A DNA stretch of 64,000 nucleotides. It comes from F23-D06 sp963603365 (GTDB lineage: Bacteria; Bacteroidota; Bacteroidia; Bacteroidales; WCHB1-69). The notes below the pieces were generated by a model, which did no database searches, had not been told where the DNA came from, and saw nothing but the letters and a program-made list of their open reading frames with translations. Both the position numbers and the translations under genes were made by a program. Below are positions 26,540-35,057 of this stretch, piece after piece. Location of the stretch: NCBI GenBank assembly GCA_963603365.1, contig CAVCMI010000022.1:1-64000 (forward strand), read 5' to 3'. The stretch's first letter is position 1, and each line of letters starts with the position of its first letter.

Positions 26540-26577
26540 GAGGACCTCACCCCGTTCACAGTTTTTTTCATTCTGCC

Positions 26578-27111
26578 ATGTTTGTTGACACGATTTATTA
26601 TCCGTTGGTGCGTGCCCTGCGCGACCGGCCGGACGAGACGGCGCTGTCAGTGAAGGGCGAGGCGTACGACAACCGTCGCCTCGCCATGCTGATGGCTCCG
26701 GTGATGAAAGAACTCGATACCTTTTCGGACGACTCCGTGGCCTTGCTTATGGAGGAGGAAGCCGTCACTAAGGCTGCGCTGTTCGCGTGCATGTTCTGCG
26801 GGAAGACCGCTGTGCCCGTAAGTCCAAGTTGGAGCGGGGAGCAGCAGCAGAGGGTGTTCGAGCGTACGGGTGCGCGCAAGTTCTTGACCCAAGAACGGAT
26901 GTTTTATTACTATTGGATGACATACGAAGACGCCGTCTGCCGCATTGACGACGGACTGCCTGTTGCGCGCGACTTGCCCCTCGCTGCCCGTCTCTGTTCG
27001 TTTGACGGGGACGGCAACCTGCTCGACCGCTACCTTACGGCAGAGGAGTGGCTACAGTTCCTGCGACAACAAGGCTTCATCAGGCCGGAAGAACTGAAGT
27101 GTATTTTTTGA
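26578..27111 (+). CDS. Stand-alone N-terminal fragment of an AMP-binding (adenylation) domain
   Basis: 177 residues. The sequence follows the first third of acyl-adenylating enzymes. There is a phosphopantetheine/acyl-type opening (FVDTIYYPLVRALRDRPDETALSVKGEAYDNR), the VALLMEEEAVTKAALFACMFCGKTAVPVSPSW stretch equivalent to core A1-A2, and ARKFLT. The A3 phosphate loop (TSGTTGxPKG) and everything after it are absent. The reading frame then continues with unrelated sequence and ends normally. It could be a degenerate remnant or a small protein that reuses the fold. No partner adenylation gene is adjacent; a complete acyl-CoA ligase lies at 57-59 kb but is not similar enough to suggest a recent copy. 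Confidence 0.6.
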   Translation: MFVDTIYYPLVRALRDRPDETALSVKGEAYDNRRLAMLMAPVMKELDTFSDDSVALLMEEEAVTKAALFACMFCGKTAVPVSPSWSGEQQQRVFERTGARKFLTQERMFYYYWMTYEDAVCRIDDGLPVARDLPLAARLCSFDGDGNLLDRYLTAEEWLQFLRQQGFIRPEELKCIF

Positions 27112-27199
27112 TTTTTTTTCAGAGGGGAGTTAATACAGGAAGATTAAAACGATGTTTGAGAAACGGAATGCTGACATTACTGACGTTGTTCTTTTTTTG

Positions 27200-27207
27200 T
27201 ATTTTTG
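27200..27207 (+). promoter_or_regulatory. -7 box of the M49 peptidase gene
   Basis: TATTTTTG, exact consensus, 45 bp before the ATG at 27252. It excludes the long upstream reading frame that opens at 27048. Confidence 0.65.
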
Positions 27208-27251
27208 CCCTCGTTTTTCTCAAGAAAGTAAACTTTAAATTAACCACAACA

Positions 27252-28898
27252 ATGAAGAAAATTACAACAATGGTGATTGCTGTCGGCTGTATGGCTTTGG
27301 CTTTGAGTTCATGCAAGGACAAAAAGGCGGAACATCCCGAAGAGGCAGCTAAAAGCGAATGGCAACAAAAGGTTGAAGAGTATGCTTATTTCGACCTGAC
27401 AACAGACCTTTCCAAACTCAGCGAGAACGACAAACAACTGATTCCCATCTTCATCGAAATCGGCCAGATCATGGACGACCTGTTCTGGGAACAGACTTTC
27501 GGGCCTAAATCCTTGCTGGACACTATCCAGGACAAATGGATCAAGGAGTTCGCGCTTATCAACTACGGTCCCTGGGACAGGCTGGACAACGACCGCCCGT
27601 TTGTGCCCGGATACGGAGAGAAACCCGCGGCTTGCAACTATTATCCGCAAGACATTACGCTGGAAGAGTACGAAGCTTTGCAAGACAAAAACAAGTCGTC
27701 TCACTATACGGTGCTGGTCCGCAACGAGGACGGCACTCTTAAGTCGGTGTGGTATCATGAGTATTATGCAGAGAAACTGGCCAAGGTGGACGAGTTGCTC
27801 GACAAAGCCATCGCAATTGCAGAGAACCCGTCGATGAAAAAGTATCTCGAGGAACGCAAGAAAGCCCTCAAGACCGACGATTACTTTGCTTCAGACATGG
27901 TTTGGATGGACATGAAAGACTCTAAGCTTGATTTCGTGTTCGGGCCGATTGAGAACTACGACGACAAACTCAATGTGCTGAAAACCTCGTACGAGGCTTT
28001 TGTTCTGGTGAAGGATGAGGAGGAGAGCAGCAAGCTGTCTAAGTTTGTGGCTATGCTCCCGCAGCTCCAGAAAGAGCTGCCTTGCGAGGCCAAATACCGC
28101 AATTATGTGCCCGGCACCTCTTCAGACATGAATGTCTATGACGTCATTTTCTATGGCGGCGACTGCAATGCCGGAGGCAAAACCATCGCCATCAACCTGC
28201 CCAACGACGACAAGGTGCAGGCTGCCAAAGGGTCGCGCCGCTTCCAGCTGCGCAATGCCATGCAGGCCAAGTTCGACAAGATCATGAAGCCTATCGGCGA
28301 AATCATCATCGAGTCGTCCGAGCAAGACCACATCAAATTCGACGCGTTCTTCTGGAATGTCACTTTCCACGAGGTTGCCCACGGTCTGGGCGTGAAGCAG
28401 ACTATCAACGGCAAAGGTTCTGTGGATGCTGCCATGAAGACAGAAAACACCAATTGGGAAGAGGCCAAAGCCGACATCATCGGTCTGCATCTGGTCTGCG
28501 CCCTGATTGACAAAGGCGAAATCACCAACATAACGAAAGAAGATGCCATCACAACCTATATTGTGGGTTTGCTCCGTTCTGTCCGTTTCGGTGCCGCTGA
28601 TGCTCACGGCGTTGCTAATATGATGTGCTACAACTACTTTGAAAATACCGGGGCTTTCCAGCGCAAAGGAAACGGGTCTTACCACATTGATTATGACAAG
28701 GCCCAGAAAGCCATCGACAGCTGGATTGCCACTATCCTGAAAACGCAGGCCGAGGGCGACTTCGTTTTCGCTTCAAAATACAGCAAGGACAACGGCACCA
28801 TCGGCGAGAGATTGCAGAAAGACCTTGACCGCATAAACAAGGCCGGCATTCCGCGTGACATCCGCTTCAACCAAGGACTGGAGGTGCTCGGATTATAA
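27252..28898 (+). CDS. M49-like (dipeptidyl-peptidase III family) zinc peptidase lipoprotein
   Basis: 548 residues from the ATG at 27252. A lipoprotein signal ends in ALALSSC (Cys21). The zinc site is H373-E374-V-A-H377 (HEVAH) followed 30 residues later by E403-E404-A-K-A-D, which fits the HEXXGH plus EEXXAE/D layout of M49 peptidases. The first motif, however, is the five-residue HEXXH rather than the usual six-residue form; a similar shortened motif is reported for the Caldithrix abyssi enzyme. GYGEKPAACNYYP and FYGGDCNAGGKTIA are further family-like segments. It probably removes dipeptides from peptides outside the cytoplasm and so supplies amino acids for fermentation. A terminator follows. 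Confidence 0.82.
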   Translation: MKKITTMVIAVGCMALALSSCKDKKAEHPEEAAKSEWQQKVEEYAYFDLTTDLSKLSENDKQLIPIFIEIGQIMDDLFWEQTFGPKSLLDTIQDKWIKEFALINYGPWDRLDNDRPFVPGYGEKPAACNYYPQDITLEEYEALQDKNKSSHYTVLVRNEDGTLKSVWYHEYYAEKLAKVDELLDKAIAIAENPSMKKYLEERKKALKTDDYFASDMVWMDMKDSKLDFVFGPIENYDDKLNVLKTSYEAFVLVKDEEESSKLSKFVAMLPQLQKELPCEAKYRNYVPGTSSDMNVYDVIFYGGDCNAGGKTIAINLPNDDKVQAAKGSRRFQLRNAMQAKFDKIMKPIGEIIIESSEQDHIKFDAFFWNVTFHEVAHGLGVKQTINGKGSVDAAMKTENTNWEEAKADIIGLHLVCALIDKGEITNITKEDAITTYIVGLLRSVRFGAADAHGVANMMCYNYFENTGAFQRKGNGSYHIDYDKAQKAIDSWIATILKTQAEGDFVFASKYSKDNGTIGERLQKDLDRINKAGIPRDIRFNQGLEVLGL

Positions 28899-28931
28899 GA
28901 AGTCAAAATGCCCGCAACGGCATAGCGAAAT

Positions 28932-28975
28932 GCACAACGGATGTTCTTCAGAAGCAATGTCCGTTGTGCTTTTTT
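28932..28975 (+). terminator. Intrinsic terminator after the M49 gene
   Basis: A perfect 10-bp stem GCACAACGGA / TCCGTTGTGC with an 18-nt loop is followed by six T residues (28970-28975). It ends only 16 bp before the recF ATG, so it could also act as an attenuator for recF. Confidence 0.88.
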
Positions 28976-28991
28976 CGATAAACAGCACGGT

Positions 28992-30083
28992 ATGTATCTC
29001 AAGAACCTGAAACTTGCCAATTTCAAGAATTACGAGGAGGCGGACTTCGTCTTCAACGAGAATGTGAACGGAATCGTGGGGAAGAACGGCAGCGGCAAGA
29101 CCAACCTGCTGGATGCCATACACTATCTTTCTTTCTGCAAAAGTTATTTTTCTTCACAGGATGTCTACTCAGTCCGCTTCGATGCCGATTTCTTTGCAGT
29201 GCACGGCGACTTCTATGACCGCAACACCCAGAACAGCACCTATGTGAGTTGCGTATACAAAAACGGGCACAAGTCGATGCGGGCAAACCGGAAGGAGTAC
29301 AGCCGCTTGAGCGCTCACATAGGGTTGTTCCCCGTGGTGATGGTGTCACCGTATGACAGTGATATCATCAACGGCGGCAGCGAAAACCGCCGCAAGTTCT
29401 TCGATGTCATCATCTCACAATATGACCGCGGGTACCTGCAGCATCTCATCTCTTATCGTAAGTTGTTGGCTCAGCGTAACGCTTTGCTCAAGCAGATGGC
29501 CGAGAGCCGCCAGCACGGCAACTCGCTTCTGGAGGTCATCGACGGGCAATTGGCTCTGTCCGGGACGTTCATATTCGGAGTGCGCCAGGCCTTCATCGCC
29601 ACAATCCGGCCGCTCTTCAGCAGCCATTACCTACGGCTTTCCCATTCCGCCGAAGAGGTAGACTTGCAGTATATGTCAGCGTTGAACGAAAAAACGCTTG
29701 CTGACGGGCTGCGTGACAGTTTTGCGGCAGACATCAAAAGCGGATTCACCAACTTCGGCGTGCATAAAGACGACTTTGCATTCCTTCTCGGCGGACAGCC
29801 CGTCAAACGTTACGGGTCACAAGGACAGCAGAAGTCCTTTACGCTTGCGTTGCGCCTCGCCCAATTCGACTATTCTTTTGAACAGAAAAGCATTAAGCCG
29901 ATACTGCTTTTGGATGACATTTTCGACAAGTTGGATATGGCGCGCACGTCCGAACTCCTCAATATGGTAGGGCAGGAGCATTTCGGGCAGGTCTTTCTGA
30001 CAGACACCGACGAGAACCGCGTCAACAGGATCCTGTCCGAGCACGGCATCTCGCACCAAATCATCAGTACCGCGCAGATGTGA
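28992..30083 (+). CDS. recF: DNA replication and repair protein RecF
   Basis: 363 residues from the ATG at 28992. RecF loads RecA at gaps together with RecO and RecR. The Walker A motif is at 30-37 (GKNGSGKT), the ABC-type signature is GSQGQQKSFTLALRLA and Walker B is PILLLDDIFDKLD. The start MYLKNLKLANFKNYEE is typical; the longer frame from 28941 overlaps the terminator and is rejected. No clear TAnnTTTG box lies between the terminator and the start, so its transcription is uncertain. Bacteroidota often place recF away from dnaA/dnaN, as here. Confidence 0.95.
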   Translation: MYLKNLKLANFKNYEEADFVFNENVNGIVGKNGSGKTNLLDAIHYLSFCKSYFSSQDVYSVRFDADFFAVHGDFYDRNTQNSTYVSCVYKNGHKSMRANRKEYSRLSAHIGLFPVVMVSPYDSDIINGGSENRRKFFDVIISQYDRGYLQHLISYRKLLAQRNALLKQMAESRQHGNSLLEVIDGQLALSGTFIFGVRQAFIATIRPLFSSHYLRLSHSAEEVDLQYMSALNEKTLADGLRDSFAADIKSGFTNFGVHKDDFAFLLGGQPVKRYGSQGQQKSFTLALRLAQFDYSFEQKSIKPILLLDDIFDKLDMARTSELLNMVGQEHFGQVFLTDTDENRVNRILSEHGISHQIISTAQM

Positions 30084-30122
30084 CGGCGAATTTCAGCAGG
30101 TCGCGTCAACGGATAAAAACAG

Positions 30123-30130
30123 TACTTTTG
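30123..30130 (+). promoter_or_regulatory. -7 box of the MFS transporter gene
   Basis: TACTTTTG, exact TAnnTTTG match, 20 bp before the ATG at 30151. Confidence 0.55.
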
Positions 30131-30150
30131 CCGCCCTAAAAAAAGAGGGG

Positions 30151-31353
30151 ATGATCGGCATTGCAAACCAATCGGAAAAGCTTGAAAGGCTATGGAACCG
30201 GAACTATCTGAAAGTCTGGACGGCCAATTTCATGATTTATTTCTCTTTTATGCTGCTTACGCCGTTGTTGCCATTGTATCTGAGAGATACGTATGCGGCA
30301 AGCAAGCAGGTGATCGGATTTGTGTTGTCTGGCTATACGCTGTTGGCCTTGCTGATCCGTCCGTTCGGGGGCTTTATGGTGGACAGTTTCCCAAGAAAGA
30401 AGGTGCTGCTGATTTGCTACGGGCTTTATTGCGCATGCTTTGGCGGCTATTTGCTGGCCGGTTCTTTGTTGTGGTTCACCATCATAAGGACGCTGCACGG
30501 AGCGCCGTTCGGAGCCACGACGGTTGCCAACAGCACCGTGGCTATTGATGTGTTGCACCCGACACGCCGTGCCGAAGGTATCGGTTATTATGGTCTGAGC
30601 AACAACATCGCCTCGGCCATCGCTCCGGCTTTAGCCATCTATGTGCTGCATCTGACGAACAGTTACGCGCTGCTGTTCTGGATGTCTCTCCTCACTTCGG
30701 CGGTTGGATTTGCGGTAAATGCCTCCCTCGACTTGAATGTGCGCCCTTTGGTCAAAGACAAGCCTAAGGTTTCGCTTGACCGTTTTTTTCTGCTGAAAGG
30801 GTGGAGCGAAGGCCTTACAATGGTCTGTTTCGCCTTCTCTTATGGCATCATTTCAACATACGTGGCCATTTACGGTGCAGAGGAGCTGAACATAAAAGGC
30901 GGCTCCGCGCTTTTCTTTATGCTGCTGTCGTGCGGACTGATACTCTCGCGGCTTGTCGGCAGCCGAAGCCTGCGCGAGGGCAAAGTCACCCACAATGCTG
31001 CGGTCGGAGTGACGGTTTCGTTAGTCGGTTACCTGCTCTTCGCTGCCGTGCATCATCCCTTGGGCTATTACGGGTCGGCGCTGATAATCGGGCTTGGCAA
31101 CGGGCACATGTGGCCGGCTTACCAGACGATGTTCATCAACCTTGCGCCGCATACCCAGCGCGGCACGGCCAATTCCTCTATCCTTATCAGCTGGGATATC
31201 GGGGTCGGACTGGGCATCCTTGCCGGCGGCGTTGTGGCAGAACATATCGGCTACCATTGGGCTTTCTGGCTCTCGTGGATTGTCAATGCAGCAGGCGTGG
31301 CAGGTTTTTTCGCCTATGTCAGAAACAGTTTCCTGCGCAACCGCCTGCGCTGA
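30151..31353 (+). CDS. Major facilitator superfamily transporter
   Basis: 400 residues with about twelve hydrophobic helices in two halves. The loop 2-3 motif reads GGFMVDSFPRKKVLLICYG, a form of the MFS GxxxDxxxRR signature, and RTLHGAPFGATTVANSTVAIDVLHP follows in helices 4-5. This pattern is typical of drug or sugar efflux MFS permeases of the SetA/Bcr type. The substrate cannot be read from the sequence. It sits alone between recF and tolC with its own promoter. Confidence 0.85.
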   Translation: MIGIANQSEKLERLWNRNYLKVWTANFMIYFSFMLLTPLLPLYLRDTYAASKQVIGFVLSGYTLLALLIRPFGGFMVDSFPRKKVLLICYGLYCACFGGYLLAGSLLWFTIIRTLHGAPFGATTVANSTVAIDVLHPTRRAEGIGYYGLSNNIASAIAPALAIYVLHLTNSYALLFWMSLLTSAVGFAVNASLDLNVRPLVKDKPKVSLDRFFLLKGWSEGLTMVCFAFSYGIISTYVAIYGAEELNIKGGSALFFMLLSCGLILSRLVGSRSLREGKVTHNAAVGVTVSLVGYLLFAAVHHPLGYYGSALIIGLGNGHMWPAYQTMFINLAPHTQRGTANSSILISWDIGVGLGILAGGVVAEHIGYHWAFWLSWIVNAAGVAGFFAYVRNSFLRNRLR

Positions 31354-31388
31354 AACGCCCCTCACGCACGTCCTGCGATTGTTCTTTA

Positions 31389-31396
31389 TAACTTTG
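31389..31396 (+). promoter_or_regulatory. Upstream -7 box before tolC
   Basis: TAACTTTG, exact TAnnTTTG match, 36 bp after the MFS stop codon. It may be a second, distal promoter of the tolC-like gene. Confidence 0.4.
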
Positions 31397-31399
31397 CCA

Positions 31400-31423
31400 C
31401 TTGAATCTATGCTTGAATCTACA
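31400..31423 (+). repeat. 12-bp tandem repeat between two tolC promoters
   Basis: CTTGAATCTATG and CTTGAATCTACA lie directly head to tail (10 of 12 identical), between the -7 boxes at 31389 and 31471. This is a possible regulator-binding pair. Confidence 0.4.
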
Positions 31424-31470
31424 GCCGTGGTATAATGCAAATCAGAAAACGGCAGTAACCGCAAAAAGTG

Positions 31471-31478
31471 TATTTTTG
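31471..31478 (+). promoter_or_regulatory. Proximal -7 box of the tolC-like gene
   Basis: TATTTTTG, exact consensus, 28 bp before the ATG at 31507. It rules out the in-frame ATG at 31468 as the start. Confidence 0.65.
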
Positions 31479-31506
31479 CAGCTTGTTTATATTTTGGAAA
31501 ATTGAT

Positions 31507-32787
31507 ATGAAGAAACTCAGTCTCTCTGTTGCCTTTGCTGTCTTGTTGTCCTGCCTTTCGGCGCAAGATGCGGTGACGATAGACCAATGTCAGCAATGGG
31601 CTGTGGCACAGACTTCTGCAAGCCTTCAGAAAGACCTGAACGAGCAAATTCTTAAAACCAGCCTTAACAACGCCTCCGCCCATCTCTACCCGAAACTCTC
31701 AATCAACGGAAAGTTTTCTCTCGAGTCGGCAGAGGTCCCCATGTGCAACGGACAAAGCAACGTTCCGCCGTCACCGTTCGACGTGAACCCCGAACTCGCC
31801 CGGATGCAGTACCATATCGGCCTCGACCTTGAACAAACCGTGTTTCAGGGCGGCAAGATGTTCTACGGACGTCAGTACGCCAAACTCCAGAACGATGCTG
31901 AAATCTATAAGATAGGTCTCTCTATCAATGAAATAAAGTCGCAAGTGATAACCCTCTACCTCAATCTTTTGATTGTGGAGAAGCAGATGGGCATCATCGA
32001 GAATGTTCAGAGCACGTTCAGAGACCAGATCAAACAACTGAAAGTGTTGCTCAAAGAGGGTGTCATTCCGCAAAACACCTTGTCGCAGCTTGAACTGGAG
32101 TCGCTGAAGATGGAACAGAACCATAACGACTTGCAAGCGAAAAAAGAATCGATTATTTCATCGCTCTCTATCCTGACGGGGCACGATTTGTCTGCGGTTT
32201 CTTTCGAAATGCCCAGCATTCCGGACATCAATGAAGACGTTGAGTCGCAACGGCTTGAGTTTTCCATATTCGAGAACCAGGCCAAGCAGATGGATTTTCA
32301 GCGTAAGCTGCATCTGTCAAGCAGTCTGCCTAAAGTTTCACTTTTCGTAACCGGAGGCTACGGACGCCCCGACTACCAGTTCTACTTCAACCGCCCCGAC
32401 TGGTATTATATGGCAGGCGTTTATCTTAACATACCGGTGATTGACTGGGCCAAGACTTCCGGCATCAGCAAAGTCATCAACACGCAGAAGAAGATATTGC
32501 AAGGCCAGGAGGAGGATTTCAAGAAGTCGAACATGATACAGATCCAGGACAAGATGAACGAAATCCGGCGTATAGAGAACTTGCTCATTCTTGACAAGTC
32601 CATAACCGAGAAGTACAAGTCGTTGACGGAGACCTATTCGAGTCAGCTGGTAAACGGTACGATAACAGCCATCGACTATGTGCGGCAGCACAATGACGAA
32701 TTGCAGTCGCTGATGAATCAGGAACTGCATTCGATACAGTTGCTGAAAGCGAAGTACGAACTGATGACATTGAAAGGGTTGCTATGA
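31507..32787 (+). CDS. TolC-family outer-membrane efflux protein
   Basis: 426 residues from the ATG at 31507 with a signal peptide ending near Ala-Gln (LLSCLSAQDA). Long amphipathic helices with heptad character (about 130-215 and 330-420) and the strand segments LYPKLSINGKFSL and LPKVSLFVTGGYGRPDY are as in TolC protomers, which form a trimeric outer-membrane tunnel. No membrane-fusion protein or inner-membrane pump gene is adjacent; rnfD follows 58 bp later on the same strand. The partner pump must lie elsewhere, or the protein serves several. Confidence 0.85.
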   Translation: MKKLSLSVAFAVLLSCLSAQDAVTIDQCQQWAVAQTSASLQKDLNEQILKTSLNNASAHLYPKLSINGKFSLESAEVPMCNGQSNVPPSPFDVNPELARMQYHIGLDLEQTVFQGGKMFYGRQYAKLQNDAEIYKIGLSINEIKSQVITLYLNLLIVEKQMGIIENVQSTFRDQIKQLKVLLKEGVIPQNTLSQLELESLKMEQNHNDLQAKKESIISSLSILTGHDLSAVSFEMPSIPDINEDVESQRLEFSIFENQAKQMDFQRKLHLSSSLPKVSLFVTGGYGRPDYQFYFNRPDWYYMAGVYLNIPVIDWAKTSGISKVINTQKKILQGQEEDFKKSNMIQIQDKMNEIRRIENLLILDKSITEKYKSLTETYSSQLVNGTITAIDYVRQHNDELQSLMNQELHSIQLLKAKYELMTLKGLL

Positions 32788-32845
32788 CCGATGATATATG
32801 TGTAGATACAAATTGCAATAACAAAAATAACTAAACAACAAACAA

Positions 32846-33802
32846 ATGGATCGTTTATTGAATGTTTCCGGTTCGCCGCATGTACACAGCGATGATTCCG
32901 TGAGAAAAATCATGTGGTCGGTAGTGTTGGCTTTAATGCCTGCTTTTGTGGTGTCGATTTTCTATTTCGGATTTCCCGTTGTGATCCTGACGCTGGTGTC
33001 TGTAGGATGCTGCGTTCTTTTTGAGTATCTGATTCAACGTTGTATCCTCAAGGTAAAGCTTACGGTCAGTGATGGGTCTGCCGTAGTTACAGGTCTGCTG
33101 CTGGCTTTCAATGTGCCCTCCGGTCTTCCGGTTTGGATGATGGTGGTGGGTGCGCTGGTGGCCATCGGCATTGCCAAGATGCCGTTCGGCGGATTGGGGT
33201 GCAATCCGTTCAACCCCGCGCTTGTTGCCCGTGTGTTCCTGCTGATTGCATTCCCGGTCGCTATGACAACGTGGCCCACCCCGACGCCGGTATGGTCTGT
33301 AAGCGACATCGTTACCGGACCCACACCGCTGGGAATACTCAAGGAGGGCGGCGCTGCCGAAATGCCAACCTATATGAATATGCTGGTTGGCCAGATGGGC
33401 GGCAGTTTCGGCGAAGTATCGGCCATAGCCCTGCTCATCGGCGCCGTGTTCTTGCTGATCCGCAAGGTGATCACATGGCATATACCGGTTTCTTTTATGC
33501 TCACCGTGTTCCTTTTCTCCGGCCTGTTCTGGCTCATCGACCCCACCCAGTACGCCAATCCGTTCTTCCACCTGCTCACCGGCGGACTGGTTCTTGGAGC
33601 TTGCTTTATGGCTACGGATATGGTCACGTCGCCTATGACGCCTGCCGGGATGATTGTGTTCGGAATCGGATGCGGTCTGCTGACCATCATTATACGCATG
33701 TTCGGCGCGTACCCCGAGGGCGTGTCATTCTCTATCCTGATCATGAATGCGATAGTGCCGCTGATCAACAAGGCATTCAAACCCAAAACCTTTGCTAAAT
33801 AA
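32846..33802 (+). CDS. rnfD: Rnf electron-transport complex subunit RnfD
   Basis: 318 residues, about ten membrane helices. RnfD carries a covalent FMN and forms part of the ferredoxin:NAD+ ion-pumping complex. The candidate flavin threonine is Thr160 in VTGPTPLGI, and GGLGCNPFNPALVARVFLLIAFP is a strong family signature. Length (about 320) fits RnfD better than NqrB (about 400). In most Bacteroidota the order is rnfB-C-D-G-E-A, but here the gene upstream is tolC, so rnfD is the first rnf gene. Confidence 0.93.
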   Translation: MDRLLNVSGSPHVHSDDSVRKIMWSVVLALMPAFVVSIFYFGFPVVILTLVSVGCCVLFEYLIQRCILKVKLTVSDGSAVVTGLLLAFNVPSGLPVWMMVVGALVAIGIAKMPFGGLGCNPFNPALVARVFLLIAFPVAMTTWPTPTPVWSVSDIVTGPTPLGILKEGGAAEMPTYMNMLVGQMGGSFGEVSAIALLIGAVFLLIRKVITWHIPVSFMLTVFLFSGLFWLIDPTQYANPFFHLLTGGLVLGACFMATDMVTSPMTPAGMIVFGIGCGLLTIIIRMFGAYPEGVSFSILIMNAIVPLINKAFKPKTFAK

Positions 33803-33820
33803 CTACAATAACATAGTATT

Positions 33821-34414
33821 ATGGAACAGAAAAAAGAACCCTCATTATTTCGCCTGACAGCAGTGCTTACCCTCATCGCACTCGTGGCGGGTCTTGCTCT
33901 GACGGGCGTGTACGCCAAAACAAAAGCCCCGATAGAGGAAGCACAACAGAAAAAGAAGGTGGAGGCGCTGAATTCCGTACTGCCGGGATTCCAGGGGACG
34001 ATGAAAGACACAACAGTGACGTTGGAAGGGGAAAGTGACCCCGTAATTGTTCACATAGCTGTCCAGGACGACGGAAAACTCTTCGGGGCAGGCATCGAAA
34101 CCTACACCAAAAAGGCTTTCTCGGGACGCTTTGACTTGATGGTCGGCCTGGCCGCAGACGGCACTATTCTGAATACGGAAGTAATCAAGTCGTCTGAAAC
34201 CCCGGGGCTCGGCGACAAAATCAACAAGAGCAAAAGTGATTTCGCAGAACAAATCAATGGGAACAATCCCGCTGAATACAAACTCTCCGTAACCAAAGAC
34301 GGCGGCGAGGTGATCCCCATCACGGCTGCTACCATCTCATCGCGTGCCTACTGCGATGCTGTTCAGAGAGCATACGATGTTTTTATGAAAGTAAAGGAGG
34401 CCTACAATGAGTAA
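33821..34414 (+). CDS. rnfG: Rnf complex subunit RnfG
   Basis: 197 residues: one N-terminal helix (about 10-30) and a periplasmic FMN-binding domain. The flavinylation motif is PITAATISSRA near residue 170, where the second threonine would carry FMN; SGAT is the form in proteobacteria. SETPGLGDKI is another conserved RnfG segment. It follows rnfD by 18 bp and overlaps rnfE by 8 bp. A flavin transferase (ApbE) would be needed but is not in this window. Confidence 0.92.
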   Translation: MEQKKEPSLFRLTAVLTLIALVAGLALTGVYAKTKAPIEEAQQKKKVEALNSVLPGFQGTMKDTTVTLEGESDPVIVHIAVQDDGKLFGAGIETYTKKAFSGRFDLMVGLAADGTILNTEVIKSSETPGLGDKINKSKSDFAEQINGNNPAEYKLSVTKDGGEVIPITAATISSRAYCDAVQRAYDVFMKVKEAYNE

Positions 34415-35027
34415 ACTTAACATTTTAACAAAAGGTTTTTTCAAGGAGAACCCAAACCTGATCCTGGTTCTCGGCACATGTCCCTCGCTCGCAGTCACCA
34501 CCTCGGTGAACAATGCGCTCGGCATGGGTGCAGCCACAACATTCGTGCTGCTTATGTCCAATATGCTGATTTCGGCCATGAAGAATGTCATTCCCGACAA
34601 GATCAGAATACCATGCTATATCGTTATCATTGCTACGTTCGTGAGCATCATCGATTTGCTGATCCAAGGCTTTGTGCCGGCGCTCTCTGAAAGCCTTGGC
34701 GTCTTCATCCCCCTGATTGTCGTGAACTGCATCGTGCTGGGACGCGCAGAAGCCTTCGCCAGCAAAAACCCGGTCGTTGACTCTATGCTCGACGGTCTCG
34801 GCATGGGCATCGGCTTTACGATCTCCTTGATTATGATTGCAGCCGTGCGCGAGATCCTCGGCGCCGGTTCCCTGATGGGCTTCCAATTCATTCCCGAAGA
34901 CTACAATATCCTCATCTTTGTGCTCGCTCCCGGCGCGTTCTTTGTCTACGGCTTCATTATGGCCCTGGTACGTCATATTCTCGCTTCGGTTGAACTTAAG
35001 AAAAAACAACGTGCGGAAGCAAAATAA
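34407..35027 (+). CDS. rnfE: Rnf complex subunit RnfE
   Basis: 206 residues, six helices. Typical RnfE opening FKENPNLILVLGTCPSLAVTTS, then the helix ending MSNMLISAMKNVIP and RAEAFASKNPVVDSMLDGLGMGIG. It forms with RnfA the membrane core that holds a 2Fe-2S centre; the Cys in LGTCPSLAV is one of its ligands. It overlaps rnfG by 8 bp. Confidence 0.94.
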   Translation: MSKLNILTKGFFKENPNLILVLGTCPSLAVTTSVNNALGMGAATTFVLLMSNMLISAMKNVIPDKIRIPCYIVIIATFVSIIDLLIQGFVPALSESLGVFIPLIVVNCIVLGRAEAFASKNPVVDSMLDGLGMGIGFTISLIMIAAVREILGAGSLMGFQFIPEDYNILIFVLAPGAFFVYGFIMALVRHILASVELKKKQRAEAK

Positions 35028-35057
35028 TTAACTGTCAATTAGTAATTTATAACATTT

